Shown here piece after piece: positions 9,633 through 18,832 of a stretch of 64,000 bases of DNA. This stretch comes from VXPW01 sp965115815 (GTDB lineage Bacteria; Pseudomonadota; Alphaproteobacteria; TMED109): assembly GCA_965115815.1 (NCBI GenBank), contig OZ220465.1:1178001-1242000 (forward strand). Direction: 5' to 3'. Every line of letters starts with the position of its first letter. Position 1 is the first letter of the stretch. The position numbers were made by a program, and so were the translations under genes. Below the pieces are notes generated by a model. The model was not told where the DNA came from. It searched no databases and saw nothing but the letters and a program-made list of their open reading frames with translations.

Positions 9633-11363
9633 ATGGCCAAGGGCAACGGGGAACTCGCGTACCGCAGCCATGCGTGGTTCGGTGGCGACGAGATGATGAA
9701 TTTCGCGCATCGATCCTGGATGAAGAACCAGGGGTTTGCGGCCGAAAATTTCGACGGGCGGCCCGTGATCGGGATCTGCAACACGGCGAGCGAGGTCACG
9801 CCTTGCAACGCCCATCTCGGCCGGGTGGCCGAAGCGGTGAAGCGGGGCGTCTGGAAAGCGGGCGGCTTCCCGCTGGAATTTCCGGTGATGAGCTTGGGAG
9901 AGCCGGTGATGCGGCCGACGACGATGCTCTACCGCAATCTCGCGAGCATCGATGTCGAGGAATCCATCCGGGCCAATCCGTTCGACGGCGTGGTGCTGCT
10001 GTGCGGCTGCGACAAGACCACCCCGGCGACCATCATGGGCGCATCGTCGGTCGATCTGCCCACGCTGGTGGTGACCGGCGGGCCGATGCTGAACGGAAAA
10101 TACCGCGGCCGGGACATCGGATCGGGCACCGACGTCTGGCGTCTGACCGACGATCTTCGCGCCGGAGTGATCACGCTGGAGGACTACCGCGAGGCGGAAG
10201 CCTGCATGTCCCGGAGCGCAGGCCACTGCATGACCATGGGAACGGCGTCCACGATGGCCAGCGTTTCGGAGGCGCTGGGCCTGCAGATGCCGGGTTCGGC
10301 CGCAATTCCCGCGGTCGATTCGCGTCGCTATGCGCTCTCCGAACGCGCCGGAATGCAGATCGTCCACAATGTCCGGGCCGGCCTCCGGCTCTCCGACGTG
10401 CTGGATCGCAAGGCCTTCGAGAACGCCATCAAGGTCAACGCCGCGATCGGGGGATCTACCAACGCGATCGTCCATCTGCTCGCGATCGCCGGCCGGATCG
10501 GCGTGCAGCTGCGCCTGCAGGATTTCGACGACCTCATTCGCGAGGTACCGTTCATCGTGAATCTCCAGCCGTCCGGCGAATACTTGATGGAGGACTTCTT
10601 CTATGCCGGCGGTCTGCCGGTCGTCATGAAGGAAATCCTGCCGCATCTGCATGGTGATGCCGTCACGGTCACCGGCCGCACCGTGGCGGAAAATGTCGAC
10701 GGAGCGAAGAACTGGAACGAGGATGTCATCCGGCCGGCCGGCCGCCCGATCAGTGTCGGAGCGGGCACTGCGATCTTGGGCGGGAACCTCGCTCCGGACG
10801 GTGCGGTCATCAAGATTTCGGCGGCGGATGCCGGTCTCATGCAGCATCGGGGCCGCGCGGTCGTCTTCGAATCGGTCGAGGACCTGCATGCACGGCTCGA
10901 TCAGCCCGACCTGGATATTGACGAGACGTGCGTCATGGTGCTCAAGGGGGCCGGTCCGCGGGGGTATCCCGGCATGCCGGAGGTCGGCAACCTGCCACTT
11001 CCGAAGAAGGTGCTCGAGAAGGGCATTCGCGACATGGTCCGGATCTCGGACGCGCGCATGTCGGGGACATGCTTCGGTACCGTGGTGCTGCACGTGGCTC
11101 CGGAAGCCGCCGTCGGCGGTCCCTTGGCGCTGGTGCGGAACGGCGACATGATCGAGCTGGACGTCGCCGGCCGCCGCCTGCACCTTGACGTGGACGACGA
11201 CGAACTCCAGCGGAGGCGGAACGGCTGGCGGGCGCCGCGACCGGCCTCGGATCGGGGTTGGGTGAAGCTCTATACCGAGCGGGTGCTGCAGGCGAACGAG
11301 GGGGCCGATCTCGATTTCCTGCGGGGCGGAAGCGGGTCGGATGTACCCCGTCCGTCCCACTGA
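9633..11363 (+). CDS. IlvD/Edd-family dehydratase, sugar-acid type
   Basis: A 576-residue Fe-S dehydratase. Likely cluster cysteines are Cys58 (VTPCNAHL), Cys126 (CGCDKTTP) and Cys199 (AGHCMTMGTAS). The start RSHAWFGGDEMMNFAHRSWM resembles the arabinonate/sugar-acid branch (RSHRWYG...GHRS) rather than branched-chain IlvD. Enzymes of this branch dehydrate aldonic acids to 2-keto-3-deoxy acids. Conserved DARMSGT and PGMPEVGNL are present near the C-terminus. Start ATG 9633, with GGGAGG about 11 bases upstream. A D-2-hydroxyacid dehydrogenase gene follows after 9 bases, so the two form an operon. A role in sugar-acid catabolism is inference from the subfamily resemblance. Confidence 0.82.
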   Translation: MAKGNGELAYRSHAWFGGDEMMNFAHRSWMKNQGFAAENFDGRPVIGICNTASEVTPCNAHLGRVAEAVKRGVWKAGGFPLEFPVMSLGEPVMRPTTMLYRNLASIDVEESIRANPFDGVVLLCGCDKTTPATIMGASSVDLPTLVVTGGPMLNGKYRGRDIGSGTDVWRLTDDLRAGVITLEDYREAEACMSRSAGHCMTMGTASTMASVSEALGLQMPGSAAIPAVDSRRYALSERAGMQIVHNVRAGLRLSDVLDRKAFENAIKVNAAIGGSTNAIVHLLAIAGRIGVQLRLQDFDDLIREVPFIVNLQPSGEYLMEDFFYAGGLPVVMKEILPHLHGDAVTVTGRTVAENVDGAKNWNEDVIRPAGRPISVGAGTAILGGNLAPDGAVIKISAADAGLMQHRGRAVVFESVEDLHARLDQPDLDIDETCVMVLKGAGPRGYPGMPEVGNLPLPKKVLEKGIRDMVRISDARMSGTCFGTVVLHVAPEAAVGGPLALVRNGDMIELDVAGRRLHLDVDDDELQRRRNGWRAPRPASDRGWVKLYTERVLQANEGADLDFLRGGSGSDVPRPSH

Positions 11364-11372
11364 CCGCCCGCG

Positions 11373-12389
11373 ATGCCTCTGGTTCTGTATCCCGATTCGG
11401 TGGCCACGGATGATCTGGCGACCGAACGGGACGAGGCGGCCGGAGAGGCGGAAGTGGTCGCGTATCCCGGGCGGGTGCGCAGCGACGTGCCGGATGCCGA
11501 CTGGGCCCGTGCCGACGCCTTGGTCACCGGCCTCCGCATGCCGATTGGCGAGACCATTCTCGACGGGCTGGTTCGGTGCCGGATCATCACCCGGCTCGGC
11601 GTCGGGTATGACCTGATCGACACCCGGGCCGCCGGTCGTCGGGGCATCGCGGTGTGCAATGTCCCTGACTATGGAACGACCGAGGTAGCCGACCATGCTC
11701 TGGCCCTGATCCTGACCTTTGCGCGCGGCATCATCCACTACCACGAACGGTTTCTGCGGACCGAGGATCCGGTCTGGGATTACGGGGCATCGCCAACGGT
11801 GACCCGGCTTGCGGGCAAGCGGTTGGGCGTGGTCGGCCTCGGGCGCATCGGTACGGCAGTGGCGCTTCGAGCCCAGGGATTTGGGCTGCAGGTCATGGCC
11901 TACGATCCGCACCTGCCCGACGGTCAGGAACTCGCACTGGATGTCCAGCGAGCCCAGGATCTGCACGCGATGCTGCGGGTCTGCGACTTCGTGACCCTTC
12001 ACTGTCTCGCGAACGCGGAGACCGCCGGCCTGCTGGACCGGTCGGCAGTGGGAGCCATGCGGCCGGGTGCGATTCTCGTCAACACCGCCCGCGGCTCGAT
12101 CGTCGACCTGGATGCGGTCCGGTGGGGGCTGGAGACCGGACATCTCGGCGGAGTTGGTCTCGACGTGTTCCCCGAAGAGCCGCCGCCGGCGGAGCATCCG
12201 CTGCTGCGAGCGTGGCGGGCCCGCGAGGACTGGGTCAGGGACCGGCTCGTGATCACGCCGCACGCGGCCTTCTACAGTGCCCGGGGGTTCGAATTCCTTC
12301 GGCGGAAGGCGTTGCGGACGTGCCTCGACTTTCTCGAGCACGGCCGGATCAGGAACTGTGTCAATGCCCATCATCTGTCGGTCCGGTAA
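11373..12389 (+). CDS. D-isomer-specific 2-hydroxyacid dehydrogenase
   Basis: A 338-residue NAD-dependent dehydrogenase. The Rossmann motif is GVVGLGRIGTAVA, followed by the acidic YDPH. The catalytic Arg lies in VNTARGSIVD, the Glu in DVFPEEPP and the His in ITPHAAFYS. RLGVGYDLID and TTEVADHALALIL are typical of the phosphoglycerate-dehydrogenase/CtBP-like branch. It interconverts a D-2-hydroxyacid and a 2-keto acid. It lies 9 bases behind the IlvD/Edd gene and is surely co-transcribed with it. Start ATG 11373 follows closely on that gene's stop. Confidence 0.85.
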   Translation: MPLVLYPDSVATDDLATERDEAAGEAEVVAYPGRVRSDVPDADWARADALVTGLRMPIGETILDGLVRCRIITRLGVGYDLIDTRAAGRRGIAVCNVPDYGTTEVADHALALILTFARGIIHYHERFLRTEDPVWDYGASPTVTRLAGKRLGVVGLGRIGTAVALRAQGFGLQVMAYDPHLPDGQELALDVQRAQDLHAMLRVCDFVTLHCLANAETAGLLDRSAVGAMRPGAILVNTARGSIVDLDAVRWGLETGHLGGVGLDVFPEEPPPAEHPLLRAWRAREDWVRDRLVITPHAAFYSARGFEFLRRKALRTCLDFLEHGRIRNCVNAHHLSVR

Positions 12390-12399
12390 TCGCGACCGG

Positions 12400-12837
12400 A
12401 TGCGGTCGACAACCCGGTTGGTCGGAGGGTTTTCGCGGGCGGTGATCGGTGCGGCGCGATCCTTGGCAGCAGGCCTGCTGCTTGCCGGCGTGGCCCCGGT
12501 TCCGGCGGCTGGCGGGCCTCCGGCCGCCGACTGTACGTCCCTGGTCGACACCATCGGCCAAGCGGCGGCACAATGGCCGAAGTCTCCCCACTATGTGCTG
12601 GAGGAGCAGATCGGCCGTTCGTTCATTGCCGGCTACAACCGCACCCGGACGGGCGGCGCGGCACTGATTGCCGACACGGTCGTGGTATTTCCGTTGCTGC
12701 GGTCCGATACCTGGTACGTACTGGCGGGCCGTGATGGGTGCTTTGTCTTCTGGGCGGAACTCGCACCGGATCGGCTGCAGAAGCTGATGGAGAATGGCCC
12801 GCGCGGCCCGGTCAACCCGCGTCACGAGGAGTTCTGA
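12400..12837 (+). CDS. Hypothetical exported protein
   Basis: A 145-residue protein of unknown function. The N-terminus has basic residues, a hydrophobic core (SLAAGLLLAGVAPVPAAG) and a likely Ala-x-Ala cleavage region, so a Sec signal peptide is plausible and the mature part would be periplasmic. The mature domain contains two Cys (near the start, ADCTSLVD, and GRDGCFVFWAEL), which could form a disulfide. The gene starts 10 bases after the dehydrogenase gene, within the same transcription unit. The start at ATG 12400 is chosen because the signal peptide follows it. I recognise no family. Confidence 0.55.
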   Translation: MRSTTRLVGGFSRAVIGAARSLAAGLLLAGVAPVPAAGGPPAADCTSLVDTIGQAAAQWPKSPHYVLEEQIGRSFIAGYNRTRTGGAALIADTVVVFPLLRSDTWYVLAGRDGCFVFWAELAPDRLQKLMENGPRGPVNPRHEEF

Positions 12838-12981
12838 CACCCGCACGTACGAGGGGCGACACGCAACCGGCTTGGGCGTCCGTTGCCGGCGGGTGTCCTG
12901 CGATGTCGATGCCGGGATCTTCTTCCGCACCCCTTCCGGACAACAGCGGTACGCGATGGAGCCAACATATGGAGGCCGGCC

Positions 12982-13083
12982 ATGCGATGGTTGCTCGTCG
13001 CGGTCGCGGCGTTCGTCGCTGCGCCGCGGAACCTGTCAACGCCATTAAGACAGCAAGGGTGCAAGCGTTCGGTCATGCAGTGA
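12982..13083 (+). pseudogene. 5' stub of an exported-protein gene cut by an insertion
   Basis: ATG 12982 has GGAGG at 12971-12975 and encodes MRWLLVAVAAFVAAP, a clean signal-peptide start. After about 20 codons the frame runs into the left end of the ISKra4-like element (about 13049) and stops at 13083. The continuation is not recognisable beyond the right end of that element near 15300. Confidence 0.4.
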
Positions 13084-15300
13084 TGGCTGATTCGGGTCGG
13101 TTCCGGTCCTTCTGACGATCTGCCGACAAAAGGCTGACCGCATCGTCCGATCTCGTTCAGGATCGAGGCCATGGTGTCTTTCGACGAGCCGCGCGGCGCG
13201 ACACAGCAAATGACGGGAGGTGGTGACGGCAGGGGGTGGAAATCTCGTATGGCAGAAGCAAGCCATGGGTCTACAGAAGGGTCGTGAGTCTTTCCGGGAG
13301 GTAAAACCGGCAATCCGTGACAAGGATCGGTTCGGTTGCCGGATGTTGTCACCGCAGTGCGAGAGTTCGAAGAAAGGGGTGCTCCCCCATCGCCGCAAGC
13401 GGTACGATGCTGTTCCACAAGATTCCGCATCGGGAGCCTCCCCTCCCCATCACCGTGTCTTCATCTGCCACCCCGCGGTCCATCGACGTGTCCGGCTGGC
13501 CGTTTCCGGTGGCGGAAGCCGTGCTCTGGATCCTGGCGCACTGTCGGGAAGAGCTGGATGTGCCGTGGACGTCGAAGAGCTTCGAAGCGTGCGAACGGCG
13601 GGTGCGGGAAGCGACACACGAGCTGGGTTGCACGATCTTGGGCGCCGTGATCGAGAACCAGGACGAGGTCGTCCCCAGGATCGTACGGGGTGAGAAGACC
13701 TGGGTTCGGGTGCCGGAGACCCCGAAGACGATCAGGACCCCCATGGGCGTGGTCCCGTATCGACGGGCCCGCTCCCGCCGTTCGTCCGGAGCCTCCGCGG
13801 TGCCGGTCGATGAACGCCTGGGTCGGGTCGAGAAGGGGCGGACCCGGCCACCCGCCGACATCGCGCGGTTGCGGATGGCCCAAGGTCCGCCTTGTGAAGC
13901 GACCGGGTTTCCGGCCGAGGTCGGGGGGATGCGCCTTTCGGTCCGCACCCTGCAGCGCCTGAGCCGGAACCTGCACGAACGCTGGCAACGTCTGGGTCCG
14001 AAGGCGCTGGACGACATTCGGGAAGCCGAGGAGATTCCCAAGGAAGTCGCCCGGAGGCCGTTTGGCGCGCGGCGGCGCGCGGTACGGTGTCGGATCCTGA
14101 TGCTCGGGGCACGCGGCAGACCACGCGTTCTTTCGGGCGCATGCCGGAGCAGGAGAAGGCAACCCTCGAGGGGCCGCTGGCCGGCGAAGTCGCGCACCTT
14201 CGAACCCGGCGTCCGGAGCGGGAGGGGGTGGCGGTTGCGGATAGGGCGGCGGACCACGGGACGCTTCTGAAGCCGCTCGCCCCGGATGCCGAGGTGCGGG
14301 ATTTCGGGCATGCCTGCGAGCCTGTGCGGGAGGTAGCTGAGCGTGCCCGGGCTTCCGGCTGGTACGAGAACGATCGGGGGATTCTGCGCCCGACCCGAAG
14401 GGCGTCGACAAGCTGATTCGCGCCGTGCGCGATATGCGGGATCGTGCCATCGGCCGGGACCGGACGAAGATCGATTCGAGAACGGGCCTGTTTCCGACAG
14501 CATCGCCATCGCATGCGCGAGCGGGATCTGCAGGACCGGGGCATCCCGATCGGTTCGGGGGTGGTCGAGGCCGCCCACCAGACCTTGGTCCCCCAGCGGA
14601 TGAAACCGTCCGGAATGCGCAGGCGGCGGGCCGGGGGTCAGGCGGTGCGGGAATTCCGTGCTCTGGTGAAGTCCGATCGTTGTGCTCCCGCATGGAGAGT
14701 CCTCATGGCCACGCTGGATCCACCGCCCCACTCCAACCTCGGCCCCCATGCCCAACTGCCCCTCGCCGCCGGGCCGCAACGAGAGGGGCCCGCCCAAGGG
14801 GTAGTGCCAGCAGAAACCGTCGTGCTCTGCGAGATTCGCGCCTACGGCAGGTGTCTGCCGCCCGTGCATGGTCAGGCGAGGCACCTGACGGATGGGCGCT
14901 CCATGAAGCGAGCGGATCCGGGCGGATCCGGCCGCAGCGCGGATGCGGGAGTTGCGTGGTGCGGAGATCGACGCCCGGGCCCGTGCGGGCACCTGCAAGG
15001 CCCCTCTTGGCCGCGCCCGCGTGCATCTCAAGGCGGCTCGTGCGGAGGTGATGGCGGTTCGCCGGGAGGCGAAGCAGGCGCGGTCGTACAAGGCGCCGGC
15101 GGCAGACACCGGCCGTCGCCGCCTCCTGTCAGCAGCGGTGCCGAACCGCGCGACTCGTCGAAAGACTCCATGGCCTCGATCATGAACGAGATCGGACCGA
15201 GTGGTCCGTCTGTTGTTGGCAGATCCTCAGAAGGACAGGAACCGATCAGAAGCAGCTATCACTGCATGAGCGAACACCTACGCACACCCTTGGTGCCACG
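13049..15300. mobile_element. Decayed ISKra4-like element with long inverted ends
   Basis: About 180 bp at the left (13049-13235) is repeated in inverted, diverged form at the right (about 15110-15292). Both contain a GTTCG(C/G)TCATGCAGTGAT core, a GAGGCCATGG(T/A)GTCTTTCGA block and an AGGTGGTGACGG-like block. The long inverted ends enclose one broken transposase gene. No target duplication could be set with confidence. Confidence 0.5.
13420..14710 (+). pseudogene. ISKra4-like transposase, frameshifted
   Basis: Three frames in succession give one transposase. The first covers about 13420-14080 and contains TPMGVVPYRRARSRRSSGAS and GGMRLSVRTLQRLSRNLHER. The second, about 14120-14416, contains GRMPEQEKATLEGPLAGEVA and KPLAPDAEVRDFGHACE. 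The third, about 14510-14700, contains RGIPIGSGVVEAAHQTLVPQ and PSGMRRRRAGGQAVREFRAL. The last block is the family's GSGVVEAAxKTLVxxRxKxSGMRW ending. At least two frameshifts make it non-functional. The family assignment is tentative. Confidence 0.6.
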
Positions 15301-15356
15301 GGATGTCCCCGCGCTCCCCGGGCGATCCTGCCGGCCGCTGTCAAGTCGCGAGCCGA

Positions 15357-15433
15357 TGGCAGGAGTGGAGGGACTCGAACCCCCAACCCCCGGTTTTGGA
15401 GACCGGTGCTCTAGCCAATTGAGCTACACTCCT
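15357..15433 (-). tRNA. trnW: tRNA-Trp (anticodon CCA)
   Basis: The minus strand folds as a standard tRNA. A 7-bp acceptor stem pairs AGGAGTG (15433-15427) with CACTCCT (15367-15361). The D arm is GCTC-AATTGGCTA-GAGC. The anticodon arm is CCGGT-CTCCAAA-ACCGG, giving anticodon CCA, and the T arm contains GTTCGAGTC. The discriminator is G, and the terminal CCA is encoded at 15359-15357. It is the only RNA gene I find besides intron RNAs. An inverted-repeat element ends about 60 bases beyond its 3' side and a MITE sits 218 bases upstream. Confidence 0.95.
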
Positions 15434-15651
15434 GCAGGCAGCCCGGCAGGGTCGGCGCGAGGATCCTGCATCGCATCGTACGGGCAAGGTGTATGGCCAA
15501 GCGGGTTCGGCGTCAATGGTCGGGCCGCTCGGGTGGTGCCGGCTCCGGCGGACCGAGAAACCGTCAATGGGAAACCTCTTGCTGCAGACCGGCGGGTTCG
15601 ACCTCTCGCACTGCCTGTAACTCACCATGCTTGTCAGAACGTCATTCCGGG

Positions 15652-15818
15652 GTATCTACTCACCCCCCTACTGATGACTTATCGTTTTTCCTGACGGGTT
15701 CGGATCCGGCATTTTCCCTTGCCCCTTTCACTCGCTCGCGGCCGATGACCGGAGGTGCGTGTTCCGGCTGACAAGAAGCGGATCGATCTTCGTCATCAGT
15801 AGGGGGGTGAGTAGATAC
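15652..15818. mobile_element. MITE family 1, copy 2 (167 bp, 8-bp target duplication)
   Basis: Nearly the same sequence as the copy at 3482-3650, with the same GTATCTACTCACCCCCC termini in inverted orientation. ATTCCGGG is directly repeated at 15644-15651 and 15819-15826, fixing both ends. No coding capacity. Confidence 0.87.
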
Positions 15819-15826
15819 ATTCCGGG

Positions 15827-17292
15827 TTCAACGCGCTGGATGCATCCCTCTCCAGCCGGCAATCGGAGCCTTGATCCAGATTTCGCAAGAGATCCTGCAA
15901 CCCACGATTGCGACAGGATTTGGAGAAACTTCAGAAGCCGTCAGGCACGGCATTTCGCGCGCAGAGATGCGTGCAGGCCGTCCGCCCTCCGAGGTTTCCG
16001 GGGGTGCGCGGAATCCCGTGTGCACCGTACCTGCCGCGCGGCGCGGGTCCGACGCGAGTGGACACGCACGCGTCGGGCCCGGCCACCGGGCCCGGCGGTT
16101 CGGGTTCGTCGCAGGAACCTGCACCTCAATCGAACCCTGATCCGGCCAGCCGCGAGAGGCTTCCGATGGAATGCGGCACTGCATGTGCGGGCCCGACACA
16201 AAGGTCCCTGATGTTCCAAGGGAGGTCTCGGTCAAGATCCCTGAGATCCCCGATTCCGGACCGGAATCAGCTGAATTTCGTCCCACAGGGTTTGAGCCGG
16301 GAACACCGGTTGAAACCGGACCCAGCCAGCGGCCCGTGCCAGCGCTAGCGCTCAGACGAGAACTGTGGGTCATGGGCAGGGTGCGCCTCCTTCCATGAGC
16401 GTCGCCCGGCGGCCGGCAGATCCGCTGGCGGGAGATTCAGCAGTTCGGAACGTGCGACGCCGGAGCGCTCGGAAACTGGTCAGGCAGCCAGCTTCAGCTT
16501 GATATTCTGACTCCCCTGTGATGGCGCGGCAGGGCGGTCGCAGCGCTGGCAGCCTTGCAGGATCCCGTTCCGCACTGGGGTGTCGGGTGGGGTCGAGCGG
16601 CCGCAACCGCGACGGGCCGTCCGCCCGCCACGAACGTGGGTGATCGGGGCCGATGGGGGGATCTCCGGCCGACCCAGGCCTTCGAGTCGCCGGCCGCGCG
16701 ACCAACCCGGCCACCAGGGCGCGATGCTGCGCGGTCCGGAACGCTGTTCGGACCAAGGCCCTTGTACCGGTTCTTGGGGTCGATGCAGAACCTCCCGGGA
16801 CGGTCTCTTCGGTGTGCGGGCCGCCCGATCGGTTATGCACCTCCTGTCCATCCGGATCGAGACCGCCGGACACCGGATTCCGGAGGCGGTTTTCCGCCCC
16901 TGCGACGAGAGGAACCCGAGCCGCCTTCCGGGTGCAGGTGTGGCGGCCCCGGTCCCGTACAGCCCGAGGGTGGAATCGATCATGCAGGACCGGAGTACGG
17001 CGCACGGGATTCCGCGTCGCCGGCTCTCCGCCGCGGCCCCAGATTGCTTCGGCGTGATTCGTTGGCTCGAGGACGGTTCGGCCTTGCCGATCCGTGGCGC
17101 CGACCGGGTTCTCCGAATCTTCTGCGGCAGGCCAGCGGTTCGGGCGGCGTCCGGATGACGGCCGACCGAGGTGGGTGCCCTGCCGGACGGACGAAGCCCG
17201 GAACCGGGTTCGGTCATTGACGCAACCTGACTGGCGTGGTACCCAATGCGACCGTGTGACGCAGGTCGTCATGTCCGTGCCGGGACGCCTCG
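15827..17292. other. Long stretch without a recognisable gene
   Basis: Overlapping frames of 75-520 codons are open on both strands but none has a motif, a sensible composition or a good start. Between 16480 and 17217 the minus strand resembles degraded transposase-like sequence only vaguely, so I give no family. The right end carries the ribosome-binding site of the STAS gene. Confidence 0.4.
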
Positions 17293-17308
17293 AAAAGGAG
17301 CAGCCGCC

Positions 17309-17644
17309 GTGGAAATGAAGAGTACCAAAGAAGGAGAGGTGCTCATTTTTGAGCCCGAAGGCCGCATTGATGGGACCAATGCCCGAGATGTGGAGAGTGC
17401 CTTTCTTGATCAGGTAAGAGGCGGAGAGCTGGCTATTCTCATCGATTTCTCGGAGGTGGACTTTATTTCCAGCGCCGGGCTCCGGGTATTGCTGATGGTG
17501 GCAAAAGAAGTCAAATCCCGGTCCGGACGAATTGAGTTGTGCTCCATGCGCGACTATTTGAAGGAAGTATTCGAAGTAAGCGGGTTCAATGCCATCTTCC
17601 AGATTCACGGGAACCGGAGCGAGGGACTCGAGTCCCTTTCGTAG
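17309..17644 (+). CDS. STAS-domain anti-anti-sigma factor
   Basis: A 111-residue single-domain STAS protein. It shows VLIFEPEGRIDGTNA, ELAILIDFSEVDFISSAGLR (the Ser of the ISSAGLR motif is the family's phosphorylation site) and CSMRDYLKEVFEVSGF. Such proteins bind anti-sigma kinases in the unphosphorylated form and so release a sigma factor. No partner kinase or phosphatase lies next to it. The start is GTG 17309, because AAAAGGAG at 17293-17300 is spaced 8 bases from it; ATG 17315 would be 14 bases away. Its codon and base composition is visibly less GC-rich than the neighbours, which may mean different origin or expression. Confidence 0.85.
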   Translation: MEMKSTKEGEVLIFEPEGRIDGTNARDVESAFLDQVRGGELAILIDFSEVDFISSAGLRVLLMVAKEVKSRSGRIELCSMRDYLKEVFEVSGFNAIFQIHGNRSEGLESLS

Positions 17645-17956
17645 CGGACTCGCAGACCGCCATCCGGATTGCAGGCGGGAGTTCGGACCGGGTTCCCTGC
17701 AGTATCGCCTGACAGCGGAGGGTTCGGGGCGGGTGCTTCCGGTTCGCCTGCCGGGGTCCGGGCTCCGTGTGGGGCCTTCGAATGGTCTTCGGTTGATGGG
17801 CGGCGGTCGCCGGTGCGGATGACGGGTTCTTCTTGCCGCTGATCCCGGACCGACGCCCCTTCTGCGGCCCCGGGGGAGGCACGCGGTTCCCGAGCAGCGT
17901 TCCGCAGGGAGCGACCGCAACCGGGGTCCGTCCGGGCGTCCGGCGCGAGGGTTGGG
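17645..17956. other. Intergenic between the convergent STAS and thiD genes
   Basis: No gene, RNA or clear terminator hairpin recognised. Confidence 0.4.
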
Positions 17957-18832
17957 TCAGGTCGAGGATCGGGACGGCCGACAGCCGAGCCTCTCGGCCT
18001 GATTCTGCCCGGGATGCCCGACGAGGTGGTTGAGGGGGCCTTGCCCGCGGCCGATTCCGGGTGCGGTCCGGATGGCTTGCTGCACATAGGCGTGTGCCGC
18101 TGCTGTCGCTTCCAACAGGGTACGTCCCTGAGCCAGTTCGGCGGCGACGGCGCTGGCCAGCGTGCAGCCGGTTCCGTGCGTGTGGGAGGTATCGATCCGA
18201 TGGGCCGTCCACTCGTGCACTTCGGTTCTCGTGACGAGCAGGTCGGTGACCGTGGCGCCGGCAATGTGCCCGCCGGTAACGAGAACGGCACGGGTACCCA
18301 GGGCGAGCATGTGCTGTCCGGCCGCCCGCATTTCGTCGAGACTGGTGACAGGGAGTCCGGTCAGCCGTGCCGCTTCCGGCGCATTGGGCGTCACCAGATC
18401 CGCACGACGCAGCAGACCTTCCCGGAGTGCCGTTTCCGCCTCGGGATCCAGCAAGGGCTCACCCGAACTGGCCGCCAGCACGGGATCGACGATCAGCGGT
18501 ATTCCGGCACCCCACCTGTGTATGGCCTCGATCACGGCGTCGACGGTCGGTTTCGAGCAGAGCATGCCGGTCTTGATCGCATCGGCCCCGATATCCTGCA
18601 GCGCGGTTTGCATCTGCAGCGATACCAACGATGCCGGAACCCGCAGAACTTGATGGATTCGATGCGTATCCTGCGCGGTGACCGCCGTAACGGCGGTCAT
18701 GGCGTAGACGCCCATTGACGCGGCCGTCTTGATATCCGCCTGGAGACCAGCGCCGCCACCAGAATCGGAGCCGGCCACCGTCAGCAACCGGCCGCGCGGC
18801 TGGGCCCCCTGTCGGGTCAGGTCTGTCGTCAA
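17957..18832 (-). CDS. thiD: Hydroxymethylpyrimidine/phosphomethylpyrimidine kinase
   Basis: About 291 residues of the ribokinase-fold ThiD family. The N-terminal TVAGSDSGGGAGLQADIKTA is the pyrimidine-binding signature, followed by GVYAMTAVTAVTAQDT. DPVLAASSGEPLL and VTPNAPEAARLTG are internal landmarks, and HTHGTGCTLASAVAAELAQG is the anion hole and catalytic Asp region (here HGTGC). It phosphorylates HMP twice in thiamine synthesis. The start is TTG 18832: no ATG fits, and the TTG overlaps the glmM stop in TTGA, giving coupling. The C-terminal 20 residues beyond the usual end are Arg/Ser-rich and look like a read-through tail. Confidence 0.87.
   Translation of the reverse strand: MTTDLTRQGAQPRGRLLTVAGSDSGGGAGLQADIKTAASMGVYAMTAVTAVTAQDTHRIHQVLRVPASLVSLQMQTALQDIGADAIKTGMLCSKPTVDAVIEAIHRWGAGIPLIVDPVLAASSGEPLLDPEAETALREGLLRRADLVTPNAPEAARLTGLPVTSLDEMRAAGQHMLALGTRAVLVTGGHIAGATVTDLLVTRTEVHEWTAHRIDTSHTHGTGCTLASAVAAELAQGRTLLEATAAAHAYVQQAIRTAPGIGRGQGPLNHLVGHPGQNQAERLGCRPSRSST

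Noticed and set aside
16370..17220. A coding gene on the minus strand with Arg-rich translation
   Set aside because: No frame shows a conserved motif; composition and overlapping open frames on both strands are what GC-rich noncoding DNA gives.
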